From positions 1 through 29,715 of IMG/VR virus record IMGVR_UViG_3300043499_000039: 29,715 bases of DNA. One strand, written 5' to 3'. The translations under genes were made by a program, and so were the position numbers. Under the pieces are notes generated by a model, which saw only the letters and a list, made by a program, of their open reading frames with translations, was not told where the DNA came from and did not search any database. The DNA is from a virus. Shown piece after piece: positions 23,201 to 29,715 of the stretch; the first letter of the stretch is position 1; every line of letters begins with the position of its first letter.

Positions 23201-26200
23201 AGGTTGCGGATGCTGTTGCGAGGAGGCCGGAGGTCTTTTTGCCTGATTACTTGATCACTGGAAAGGTAAGATTTAAGGTTGAAGGGAAGCTGCCTCCAGT
23301 TAAGTTGATCGCAGCGGATGTTGACTCGTTGTTTACGAGAGATGAACTGACAGCGATGGGGGTGAGAGAAGGTGAGAACATCAGTGATACACTACCAAGC
23401 AAGATGTTTATCAAAGACCCAACGCGGCAGATAAGTGCTGATAATCTGGCGACTGTCTTCCAGCAAGGGGATGGGAAGACGCTGATTAGAAACTTGATGG
23501 AGAATGAGAAGGCGAGAGTTGATGCTGGGGAGACGAATACTCAACGATACTCGAGGCTCGTTAATGAGGAGATCAATCGTAGATTGACTGATGAACATGG
23601 AGATATGGAACAGAATATACTTGAGAGGAGTGTCGCAGCGGCGGTTGATGTTGCTCAACTTGATGTGCTTACTGATGAAATGAAGGCGCTCTCGAATGGA
23701 GTGAGAATTGATAATGACTCGATTGTCAAGCACATTCGAACAGAGGTTGGGAAGTTGTCTGTTGAGGAGGCGTCGAGAGTCGAGCATTATCAAACACAGA
23801 CAGGAAAGTATGGGAATGCTGCTGAACAAGCGCTGCTCGCCGGTGATTACGTTAGTGCTTTCAAAGCGAAGCAAAATCAATATATGTTTCTCCTTCGAAC
23901 GCGAATGGCTGTTGAGCTGAAGCAACAACAAGCTGAAACTGGCGCAATCATGCGGAAGTACGCGAGTCGTCCAGCTGTTGATAGTGTGACGCCTGAATAC
24001 AATGCACGGATACTCGAGTTTCTTCGAGCGGCTGGAGTGAAGATTGGGCAGTCGAGAGATGATGCGACACTGAACGCTGACATCAAGTCCTTCAAAGGAA
24101 CAGGACATCTGAGTTTGAACGAGTGGATCGCTAACAGGCAAGAAAGAGGCGAGATCATCTCACAGCCAACATTCCTCGAAGAAATGAAACAGAAAGGACA
24201 GAGTGTTGAGGAGTGGAAGGCGCTTACCGTTGATCAGTTTAATGAATTCAGGACTGTTTTATCAGAGCTTGATAACGTCGGGACGGACTCTAAGTTTGTG
24301 CAAACGGTTGGAAGCAAGCTTGCACACGATCTCGTTGTTGAAAGCGTGAGAGAAAGTCTCTCTCCGAGGCTCGGTCAGCCTGAACGATATAGGACTGATG
24401 TTGAATCAGGGGTTTGGCGGGCAAAGATGAGAGGATTTGATGCAAGCCTCTTAAAGATTGAGACACTTTTGACTTGGCTTGACGCAAATGACCCTAATGG
24501 TCCGATGACTCAATACTTCTTCCGGCCCTTCAAAGAGGGTCAAGCGAAGATGGAGAAGCTTCAGGAAAAGTTCGCGAAGCAAATTCAAGAGAATGTACCG
24601 CTCCATCTTAAGCTAAAAGAAGCGACTGAAAACCGTTGGCTTACTGATGAGTATGGGAACATGATGCCGATCAAGCGGACCAATATGTTTGGGATCGCTG
24701 GATTGTTCTTTGGCAATGAGGAGTCACGAAAGAAACTGCTTGATGGTTATAAGTGGAACGAGCAAGATGTTTATGAGTATTTGCTGACGAATATGAAGTC
24801 CATTGATGATTGGCATTACCTTGATAGCATTTATAGAGTATGGGATGAACTGACTGCAGAGAAGAGTAATGTCTACAGACAGGTGAGAGGTTATGGTTGG
24901 GAGCCACCTCCAGCTATGACTTACTTTGATCGCTATGGAAATGAGAGGAAAGGCGGTTACTGGTCGATTGTTGACTCAGATTCAGATTCGACACAGTTTC
25001 GTGAGCAACAAGGGCTCGTTGATCGCAGACAATTCAATCCGTTGCCCTCGGCGACTGTTCAGCTCGAGTCGACGAAAGGGATGCTGCGACCAAGCCTTGA
25101 TTTTGAAACACTTGGTTATCGGATTAAAGAAACACTTCATGACATCTCTTTTCGTCCAGCGGTGGTGAATGCGCTTCGAATGCTCGAGGATAGACAGATC
25201 TTGGGGCTTGTTAAAGACTCTTATGGAAAGGAGTATGGCGATACTATTGAGCGCTGGGTTTCGGATATGGCTAATGATAGTGGATGGAGAGATGATATTG
25301 GGGCGACTGTAGCAACGAAGCTGTTTCGCTATGTAGGGCAAGCGGCTATTGTTCATCTTGTTGGTTTCAGTCCAGCTACTGCCATTATCCACAGTGGGTC
25401 CGCGGCCGCAAATACAGTCGGCGAATTGAAGTGGCAATCAATCTCAGCCACTTACAAAGTTGTCGGTGATACTCTATTAAAATCATCTGACATGCTCTTC
25501 AGAAATCCAAGAAATCTTGAGCTTGCGACAAACTTTGCTTGGGAAAATTCACCTGAACTTCAGTCCCGCTGGAATAAAGACAACTTCAATCTTGTGAAGG
25601 CGCTTGGACACTGGAGTAATCTTCAGACGATTCAATGGAGTTATAATCGTTGGGCTCAAAGCTTTATCTCGCTTACTGACTATATGACGGCTGTTGTTGC
25701 TTGGCACGCTCAATACACGAACTCAACAAATGATGGAAAGTCTCATGAAGACGCAGTTTTTATGGCTGACAGACTTGTTCGTGCTGCTCACGGCGGAGTC
25801 TCACAACTTGATAAAGCCGCAATCCAACGGAGTCTTAATTTAGCTCCATTCACTATGTTCTATGGTTATTTCAACCACAACTACAATCAATTCAGGCGAT
25901 TTAGTCATGAGATAAATGAAGGAACAGCTGCAACAAAACAAGAGTTTATGAACGACGAGTATGGGAAGATAGCAAAGAGGATGAGTGGACCGTTTTGGCA
26001 GGGAATGATGTATTTCGCAGCTTATGGTCTTGTGCCGGCTCTTATTCACGAGGCCGTTCGTGGCAAGGAAGAAGAAGAGTTTGATCTTCCCTCTTTCCTT
26101 GGCAAGGCTGTTCTAAGTCAAGGTGCTGGGATGGTTCCATTCTTTAGGGATTTTGCTTACTCGTTCTTGCATCCAGGAGTGCAAAGTGGTGGCATTCCCT

Positions 26201-26484
26201 TGATGCAAGTGTGGGGTGCGGCTGGTACTATTTCTCGTGGGGCGAAGAAGGTTTGGGAGGGAGAATGGCCAAAGCCTTCTGAAGCACAAGCATTGCTTAT
26301 TCCACTTAAGCTCGGTTCAAAAACCCTCGGTCGTTTTGCTGACTATATGTTCGACTCTGAGCAAGACGCTCCGAGAAATGTAAGAGAGTGGAAGAACTTG
26401 ACGATTTACGGTCAGCCGACGATGCCTGGAGTGAGACGGAAGAAAGCAAGGCCTGCACGAACAGGCCACGATTACAGACAGTGA
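20296..26484 (+). CDS. Giant gp16-like internal virion protein, 2062 aa
   Basis: This is the longest gene in the window. Its position, last in the core block, matches T7 gp16. The N-terminal ~215 residues are helical and charged. Residues ~235-335 are Ala/Gly-rich and hydrophobic (AVMASAAGAGVGAVATAATG, GATVGLLGSFSI, ITGGTLVGGLNLASG), consistent with membrane insertion. The middle (~460-1500) is long, helical and highly charged, with short Pro-rich linkers. The C-terminal part has further hydrophobic helices (AIVHLVGFSPATAIIHSGSA; MMYFAAYGLVPALI) and a FNHNYNQFRRFSHE stretch. No hydrolase motif was seen, unlike T7 gp16. The ribosome site is weak and the gene starts 3 nt after the previous stop, so coupling is likely. 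Confidence 0.83.
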   Translation: MADVNYSSGLGPPAPDDYLNPYLPEEVKKKKPIVSLVDAEEKQANHDEMLVRSSLIGHQDTNPDDYAKSIETAKKVGVHPDLVHVERDAWEKDRVTQLNTTIASVNPELAKWLYKDPANVQTSRDDLPTLDRLTRLLKRGWDSPITQVAAGPILSNLRLINDVTQDVIKAGDDYNLAYEAHQYGMAAYKYQAGDVSVLPKLLEYEAKQKERQPSGASWVTATFAEFLGGTAAQLPEAVMASAAGAGVGAVATAATGPGVIAGTATGATVGLLGSFSIQTGLAASGSIYRELDLMRDPYGTPIDESVKQVMAITGGTLVGGLNLASGTLAKSAVVATLKNMAADVGIRQGITEAVTAVARYGYKAAILNVAQTLAEELSKEIALEATNAGGGHVGDERKYTAFDTIFNSPEKIQELGAKAVEAAGKGFLLGSTLGVGPAVSHARIPTKLDKVQIIANQNRLDQALEITRLSRQMERDPAAMADLADGVDKQPIGIPLEIVVANRKAFEFIPDLDKQLASAETTGTEIQTTVGQYMTNVPPELHPEIKDYVRQGDGWSPAEMKAIEEAQKALKEHEKAIADTAKAAEAAVPPTAPGIGAQVVQALQPLADQLPDTIPAQQLNLPGLETSIQLPEIQVKPNVFRRLLTDRREAPPIDLALQKTNELRLKAGLTKIETPPTPETQLEFSLHPPEPHVFPPTPEGPIKLGPVSEDAVLIKRAKSEQTIRENPLPKEEAELLFIQEFKGQIRAVKLKEDQILEAAVRRDPKTMEEFHRFIDEEAKRVAQVEREAALKHEESRVEGILRKEGEEVEPTRKPGEITEEEMVSIWGSEKVFKSKEGPPLPTPPAEIPGVIDTKVIHSVADIAYSNWATKLMQTEGEAVVNSLDDLDARLAASQTGAAIEKQRKLMWLSPLFESPKAMGLIVKDFARYSKHIQEVQRKLTKSVFDAANKIIRQKETAQWKVWAKEIGPEVADAVARRPEVFLPDYLITGKVRFKVEGKLPPVKLIAADVDSLFTRDELTAMGVREGENISDTLPSKMFIKDPTRQISADNLATVFQQGDGKTLIRNLMENEKARVDAGETNTQRYSRLVNEEINRRLTDEHGDMEQNILERSVAAAVDVAQLDVLTDEMKALSNGVRIDNDSIVKHIRTEVGKLSVEEASRVEHYQTQTGKYGNAAEQALLAGDYVSAFKAKQNQYMFLLRTRMAVELKQQQAETGAIMRKYASRPAVDSVTPEYNARILEFLRAAGVKIGQSRDDATLNADIKSFKGTGHLSLNEWIANRQERGEIISQPTFLEEMKQKGQSVEEWKALTVDQFNEFRTVLSELDNVGTDSKFVQTVGSKLAHDLVVESVRESLSPRLGQPERYRTDVESGVWRAKMRGFDASLLKIETLLTWLDANDPNGPMTQYFFRPFKEGQAKMEKLQEKFAKQIQENVPLHLKLKEATENRWLTDEYGNMMPIKRTNMFGIAGLFFGNEESRKKLLDGYKWNEQDVYEYLLTNMKSIDDWHYLDSIYRVWDELTAEKSNVYRQVRGYGWEPPPAMTYFDRYGNERKGGYWSIVDSDSDSTQFREQQGLVDRRQFNPLPSATVQLESTKGMLRPSLDFETLGYRIKETLHDISFRPAVVNALRMLEDRQILGLVKDSYGKEYGDTIERWVSDMANDSGWRDDIGATVATKLFRYVGQAAIVHLVGFSPATAIIHSGSAAANTVGELKWQSISATYKVVGDTLLKSSDMLFRNPRNLELATNFAWENSPELQSRWNKDNFNLVKALGHWSNLQTIQWSYNRWAQSFISLTDYMTAVVAWHAQYTNSTNDGKSHEDAVFMADRLVRAAHGGVSQLDKAAIQRSLNLAPFTMFYGYFNHNYNQFRRFSHEINEGTAATKQEFMNDEYGKIAKRMSGPFWQGMMYFAAYGLVPALIHEAVRGKEEEEFDLPSFLGKAVLSQGAGMVPFFRDFAYSFLHPGVQSGGIPLMQVWGAAGTISRGAKKVWEGEWPKPSEAQALLIPLKLGSKTLGRFADYMFDSEQDAPRNVREWKNLTIYGQPTMPGVRRKKARPARTGHDYRQ

Positions 26485-26491
26485 AAGAGAG

Positions 26492-26516
26492 GGTTGGATA
26501 AACCATTTATCCAGCC
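26492..26516 (+). terminator. Hairpin after the giant core gene (copy 2 of a repeated element)
   Basis: GGTTGGATAAA at 26492-26502 pairs with TTTATCCAGCC at 26506-26516 (11 bp, one G-U, loop CCA). The left arm is identical to the one after the capsid gene, and base differences in the right arm keep the pairing. There is no T tract. It may be a factor-assisted terminator, an RNA-processing site or a protein-binding palindrome. Confidence 0.6.
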
Positions 26517-26532
26517 ATATCAGAGGTGATAA

Positions 26533-26934
26533 ATGACTCTATCCACTCAATCATCAGCCGCCACTTACTTAGGCAACGGCGCGACAACTCAGTGGGCGTT
26601 CGACTTTCCAATAATGGACTTGAGTCACGTTCAACTCAAGACCAAAGACGCAACCGGAGCGCTGAACAACATCGCGCCTGCTGATTATCAGGTGGTGGGG
26701 ATAGGCTCTCCGACTGGTGGCTACGTCGCCTATCCCCTTTCGGGCAACCCGGTTCCTCCCGGCTGGCGAGTCCGCGTTCAGCGCGTAGTCCCCCTTGTTC
26801 AACCAGTTGAGATCATCAATCAAGAAGCGTTTTATCCAGAGGTCATAGAAAGTGCTGCTGATTACGGCCGCTTCATTGATCAGCAGATGGCGCAAAGGCT
26901 CACTGATCTGGAGGCGGGCGATCTGTGGGTTTAG
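26533..26934 (+). CDS. Tail-fibre N-terminal anchor domain as a standalone protein, 133 aa
   Basis: The sequence opens MTLSTQSSAATYLGNGATTQWAFDFP and continues LSHVQLKTKDATGAL, YQVVGIGSPTGGYVAYPLSGNPVPPGWRVRVQRVVPLVQPVE, YPEVIESAADYGRFIDQQMAQRLTDLE. This is the T7 gp17 N-terminal fold that attaches fibres or tailspikes to the tail. Here it ends at ~133 aa just after the trailing helix, with no receptor-binding part. A separate fibre protein may dock on it, as with branched adaptor systems. The ribosome site GAGGTGA precedes ATG 26533. Its TAG stop shares bases with the stop of the convergent ATPase gene. The alternative is a truncated fibre remnant. Confidence 0.85.
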   Translation: MTLSTQSSAATYLGNGATTQWAFDFPIMDLSHVQLKTKDATGALNNIAPADYQVVGIGSPTGGYVAYPLSGNPVPPGWRVRVQRVVPLVQPVEIINQEAFYPEVIESAADYGRFIDQQMAQRLTDLEAGDLWV

Positions 26935-28124
26935 AAGTCCTGAGGTTTGGGTAAGGGCTTGAATGCTCGGTGCCCACTAGGAGTGAGGATGTGCTCGACA
27001 TGACCAGTCCGGACCATGAGCTGCATAAGCTTCTCGACGTTATGAGCAGGGACGCGCTCGCTCAAAAAGAGGGCTACCACACTCTCCATAACTGGCTGAC
27101 CCGTCCGCCCATTCATCTTCCAAATAAAGTGCCAACAGTCTTGGAGCGCTTGAGAATCCCCGCCCTTGAGCATGGCCCTAAAGATGTCGGGCATCAGGGC
27201 CTCGGCCTCGAGCAACCATCCGAGAGCCTCTTGGTAATGCTGGATTTCTATCACCTGCGAAGCACCCCAGGCTACCGCGCACACCATGCACAACTTCAGC
27301 AAGTGGGCGGTTCGTCTGGGAATGTAGGAGGCCAGACGGGGATGGTCGGGAGTGGGGGGACCGCCGCTGAGAACCCAAGCTACCAAGGCGGTGGAAGCCT
27401 CTTTTGAGAAGACCAGCTCACCACGGCTGTCTCCTATCAAGCGGAGATCCTTTATGAGCCCTGTTAACTCGATTTTGGCTGGTGACTCAAAAGGATTGCG
27501 TGGCTCGCTTATCCCACAGTAGACCATAATGTTTCTGGAGATAAAACCCTGATCCCAAGCACCCTCTGGCATGAATTTTCCGAGGTAAGAAGGGGTAGAG
27601 CCACACACCAGATTAAAAAAAGGCTTGGCGATTGTGATTGACAGCTCTTTTGTTCTTCGTTTCTCACTATAAGGAGTTCCGTCATAGATGTCGGTGAGAG
27701 TGGACATAAAGGCGTGCTCATAAGCTGGGAGGAGAACGCCCATCTCGCTGATTGCGGCTGTGAGTGAGTTGTAGTCTTCATAGGGTCCAGGTCCAAACAG
27801 TTGTTTACGCTTTGCTCCATCAAGCTCATCAATAAATGAGGCTCGAGTTAACGAAGACGAGCCCTTATGATGCTCTTGAAGAAAACCCCACAGCTGATTG
27901 ATGCGAGCAAGTATGATTGACTTGCCCACTCCTGGTGGTCCGATCAGCATGACGTAAAGGTTTGGGAACAGTGGTGTTCCCCTAGAGACTACCCATATCT
28001 TTCTTTCCATCGCTCCTGCGATCGCTGCTATTCCAGCCCACTTCCGGAAGATGTCTGGCGAGGCTGTTTCAGCGGTCTGTTCTACAAATAACTCTATCCA
28101 AGATCTCCCACGGCCATTTTCCAC
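26931..28124 (-). CDS. P-loop ATPase, DUF3987-like, probable replication helicase or primase-helicase
   Basis: This 397-aa protein carries Walker A GPPGVGKS (residues 62-69) after a LFPNLYVMLI strand. The opening SWIELFVEQTAETASPDIFRKWAGIAAIAGAMERKIWV and later FNLVCGSTPSYLGKF, EGAWDQGFISRNIMVYC are the layout of DUF3987-type phage ATPases, which act in DNA replication and often pair with DNA polymerase. The N-terminal 31 nt overlap the end of the polymerase gene. GTG at 28124 is the start used, and its ribosome site is weak, so coupling is likely. The helicase function is inferred from family and neighbour. It converges on the late operon and shares TTAG at the stop codons. Confidence 0.75.
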   Translation of the reverse strand: MENGRGRSWIELFVEQTAETASPDIFRKWAGIAAIAGAMERKIWVVSRGTPLFPNLYVMLIGPPGVGKSIILARINQLWGFLQEHHKGSSSLTRASFIDELDGAKRKQLFGPGPYEDYNSLTAAISEMGVLLPAYEHAFMSTLTDIYDGTPYSEKRRTKELSITIAKPFFNLVCGSTPSYLGKFMPEGAWDQGFISRNIMVYCGISEPRNPFESPAKIELTGLIKDLRLIGDSRGELVFSKEASTALVAWVLSGGPPTPDHPRLASYIPRRTAHLLKLCMVCAVAWGASQVIEIQHYQEALGWLLEAEALMPDIFRAMLKGGDSQALQDCWHFIWKMNGRTGQPVMESVVALFLSERVPAHNVEKLMQLMVRTGHVEHILTPSGHRAFKPLPKPQDF

Positions 28125-29551
28125 TTTGCGAGTCCTTGAGGGTTTTCATCTGTTTTAGGAGCCCAGTTATAGCCAGTCTTTACCTCGGCGGGGATTATCA
28201 GTGTTCTGTCCCCGCGGAGCCTCACAGGGTACTCAAAGAGCTTCATCATCTGCGGTATGACGATTGCTTCGTCTTTCTCAGGATACTGAAATAAGAGTGA
28301 ATCATGGACTTGCAACAGCAACTGTACTTTGTTAGCGCGCCATACGTTCAGCATAATTCGGTTCAGGATTTCCACGGACACGGACTGAGGTTCAAAGGCG
28401 ACCGCTTCACGTAGAGTTGACTGGTCGTTCCGCCTCCCGAAGAACCATCTCCGCATCCCCAGCATCGTCGTCAGCTGACCCTTTGATCTCAGTTCGTCTT
28501 CGACCCACTGATGCCACCTCTGGATCGCAATGAACTTCGTGAAGTAGGCCGTCTGGAAGTCCTTAATAACTTTGACTGGCATCTGGGAGTGAAACGCCAT
28601 CGTTGAAGCCTGTCCCATGTAGTTACTGCCGTGTCCGAGACGCTTTGCCATATACCGGAGCGAGTGCTGACGATAATGTGGCCGCTCGGCGATGTCTCGA
28701 TCCTTATGACGATCCCCTGTCCATCCGAGAGCTGGCATAATGCCCTTAGCAACCTCGGTATGGAGATCTCCTGACTCACACGCATCCAAGTAAGCTCCAT
28801 CTCCGAACAAGTTCCAACAAATCGCGCCGACCACTCTTGACTCAGCTTGCTCTAGGTCGATGTTCCCAAGCTTCATTCCGGGGTCAGCGATGAAGATTCT
28901 TCTGAGGCCTTCTTCAATATTTTGTAAGTTTGTTCCAGTCTCGAGGTCAGCCATTGAGCTGGAGAAGCGACCAGTTTCTGTTCCGGCAATGTTGAAGCTG
29001 GTACGCATTCGCTTGTCAGCGTCAATCCGAGTCTTAAGTACACCGATCTTTTTCTGTATCTCTCGGAGAAGAAGAATGTGGTTGACCAGCGGTTGGGCGA
29101 CGAAGTAGTTCGTGAGCTTTTCAAGTGCGCCGCGATTGACTGTCGGAACCATCTCACCAGACGCTCCTCGTCTGCGGATAGGGGGTATACAGAGTACGCC
29201 ATAAAACAGCTCCATCAGTTGTTTTGGAGAGGACCATTTGCAAGTTGTGCCGATCCCTACTTCGAGGATCACATCAAGTTGGTCACTCAAGCGTTTGACC
29301 CGCTTCTCATAGTCGATGATGAGGCGATCCCGCTCAGTTATGTCGACCAAGACACCACGAAGATTCATCTCCAGCACGGGTGCTTGTAACGCGAAGCGAA
29401 GGTTATACGTCTCTCGAGTTACGTCATCAAGCTGCTCTTTTAAGATGCTGGAGATCTCATGAGTGACACAACAGTCGAGTCCGTTGTAGACCCACTGTTT
29501 CTCCATCTCTCCCATATGAGGCGATATGTGTTCAGTCTGAACGATTTTCAT
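28094..29551 (-). CDS. Family A DNA polymerase (polymerase domain with a partial exonuclease remnant)
   Basis: This is a 485-aa protein. The polymerase motifs are TETGRFSSS (191-199), TNLQNIEE (207-214), motif A GNIDLEQAESRV (Asp232), motif B RYMAKRLGHGSNYM (Arg299, Lys303) and motif C QVHDSLLFQ (His416, Asp417). The start region WVYNGLDCCVTHE (20-32) matches the end of a 3'-5' exonuclease domain (Exo III, Tyr22/Asp26). Exo I and Exo II would lie upstream and are absent here. At the O-helix position that is Phe or Tyr in well-known members there is His307. A good GGAGG ribosome site lies before the ATG. The start overlaps the stop of the next gene upstream. This is the likely phage replicative polymerase. 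Confidence 0.94.
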   Translation of the reverse strand: MKIVQTEHISPHMGEMEKQWVYNGLDCCVTHEISSILKEQLDDVTRETYNLRFALQAPVLEMNLRGVLVDITERDRLIIDYEKRVKRLSDQLDVILEVGIGTTCKWSSPKQLMELFYGVLCIPPIRRRGASGEMVPTVNRGALEKLTNYFVAQPLVNHILLLREIQKKIGVLKTRIDADKRMRTSFNIAGTETGRFSSSMADLETGTNLQNIEEGLRRIFIADPGMKLGNIDLEQAESRVVGAICWNLFGDGAYLDACESGDLHTEVAKGIMPALGWTGDRHKDRDIAERPHYRQHSLRYMAKRLGHGSNYMGQASTMAFHSQMPVKVIKDFQTAYFTKFIAIQRWHQWVEDELRSKGQLTTMLGMRRWFFGRRNDQSTLREAVAFEPQSVSVEILNRIMLNVWRANKVQLLLQVHDSLLFQYPEKDEAIVIPQMMKLFEYPVRLRGDRTLIIPAEVKTGYNWAPKTDENPQGLAKWKMAVGDLG

Positions 29552-29715
29552 TCTCCCTCCACATAATACATCTTGTCAAAATCATTCTTGGCAACTGCAT
29601 GAGGTATTCCGTTGTAGCCACAGATGATCCAGTCTCCTTTGAAGACGGTTCTGGTTGATCCGTAAGAAGTGCGAAGGACTGTTGAGTTTGGATAGACGAC
29701 AGCCCATTCAAACTC
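29548..29715 (-). CDS. C-terminal part of a small phage protein (truncated by window edge)
   Basis: Reading the minus strand, the frame runs in from the right edge for 55 codons and stops at 29548 in an ATGA overlap with the polymerase start. The visible part includes SYGSTRTVFKGDWIICGYNG, HAVAKNDFDKMYYVEGE. The GDWII-x-G pattern followed by F-x-K-x-Y recurs in small phage proteins of unknown function. It is not an exonuclease by its visible part. The start and most of the N-terminus lie outside the window. Confidence 0.6.
   Translation of the reverse strand, partial: EFEWAVVYPNSTVLRTSYGSTRTVFKGDWIICGYNGIPHAVAKNDFDKMYYVEGE

Noticed and set aside
23392-24141. 249-codon open frame on the minus strand inside the giant gene
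   Set aside because: The + frame is uninterrupted for 2062 codons and fits the core operon. The minus frame has no ribosome site context or recognisable motif.
26970-27407. 145-codon + frame under the ATPase gene
   Set aside because: It is antisense to the DUF3987-like ATPase with its C-terminal half fully coding; no independent support.
1-29715. tRNA genes, CRISPR arrays, integrase or attachment sites
   Set aside because: I saw no cloverleaf-like sequence, no direct-repeat/spacer array and no recombinase signature anywhere in the window.

Overview
The window is a contiguous piece of a tailed double-stranded DNA phage with a short tail (podovirus morphology, Caudoviricetes). It runs from the end of a probable small-terminase gene, through packaging, tail-fibre, head, tail-tube and internal-core genes on the + strand, into an oppositely transcribed replication block. 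No bacterial chromosomal gene, integrase, repressor, tRNA, rRNA, CRISPR array or IS element is visible, so this looks like a viral genome or contig rather than a prophage edge. The host cannot be named from the sequence. The head genes have the order and signatures of the Bordetella BPP-1 / epsilon15 type: Bbp19-like protein, scaffold, epsilon15 gp7-like coat and Bbp16-like cement. The portal, adaptor, nozzle and internal core resemble the T7 supergroup.

Layout. (1) 1-2134: end of a probable small terminase, a cluster of hairpins including an intrinsic terminator, a 72-codon gene of the Acb2/Tad1-hairpin (anti-CBASS cyclic-nucleotide sponge) type, then the large terminase. (2) 2131-5907: a 28-aa membrane peptide, three tail-fibre-type genes sharing modules, and a small cysteine-rich protein. 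(3) 5882-7406: small proteins, including a TM-plus-coiled-coil protein, a 56-aa two-TM protein and two tandem proline-rich proteins with matching ends. (4) 7407-12217: portal, Bbp19-like protein, scaffold, major capsid, cement protein and two small accessory proteins. (5) 12265-26484: adaptor, nozzle, a gp13-like GNAT-fold protein, a gp14-like membrane protein, a 1198-aa protein with two predicted murein-hydrolase domains, and a 2062-aa giant core protein. (6) 26533-26934: a standalone tail-fibre anchor domain. (7) Complement 26931-29715: a DUF3987-type P-loop ATPase, a family A DNA polymerase lacking most of its exonuclease domain, and the end of a small upstream gene.

The + strand genes form one tightly packed late operon. 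Many neighbours share bases as TAATG, TGATG or GTGA stop/start overlaps, which implies translational coupling. The few non-coding gaps are all under about 110 bp and mostly hold hairpins: 251-354, 11180-11214, 12223-12245 and 26492-26516. Two of these, after the coat gene and after the giant core gene, are near-copies of each other. The late operon and the replication operon meet tail to tail and share four bases.

Functionally, the terminase packages DNA through the portal into a shell built on the scaffold and stabilised by the cement protein. The adaptor and nozzle build the stubby tail, and the fibres recognise the host. The internal proteins, ejected first, would cut peptidoglycan and carry DNA across the envelope. 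The Acb2-like protein would blunt a CBASS defence that signals with cyclic oligonucleotides.
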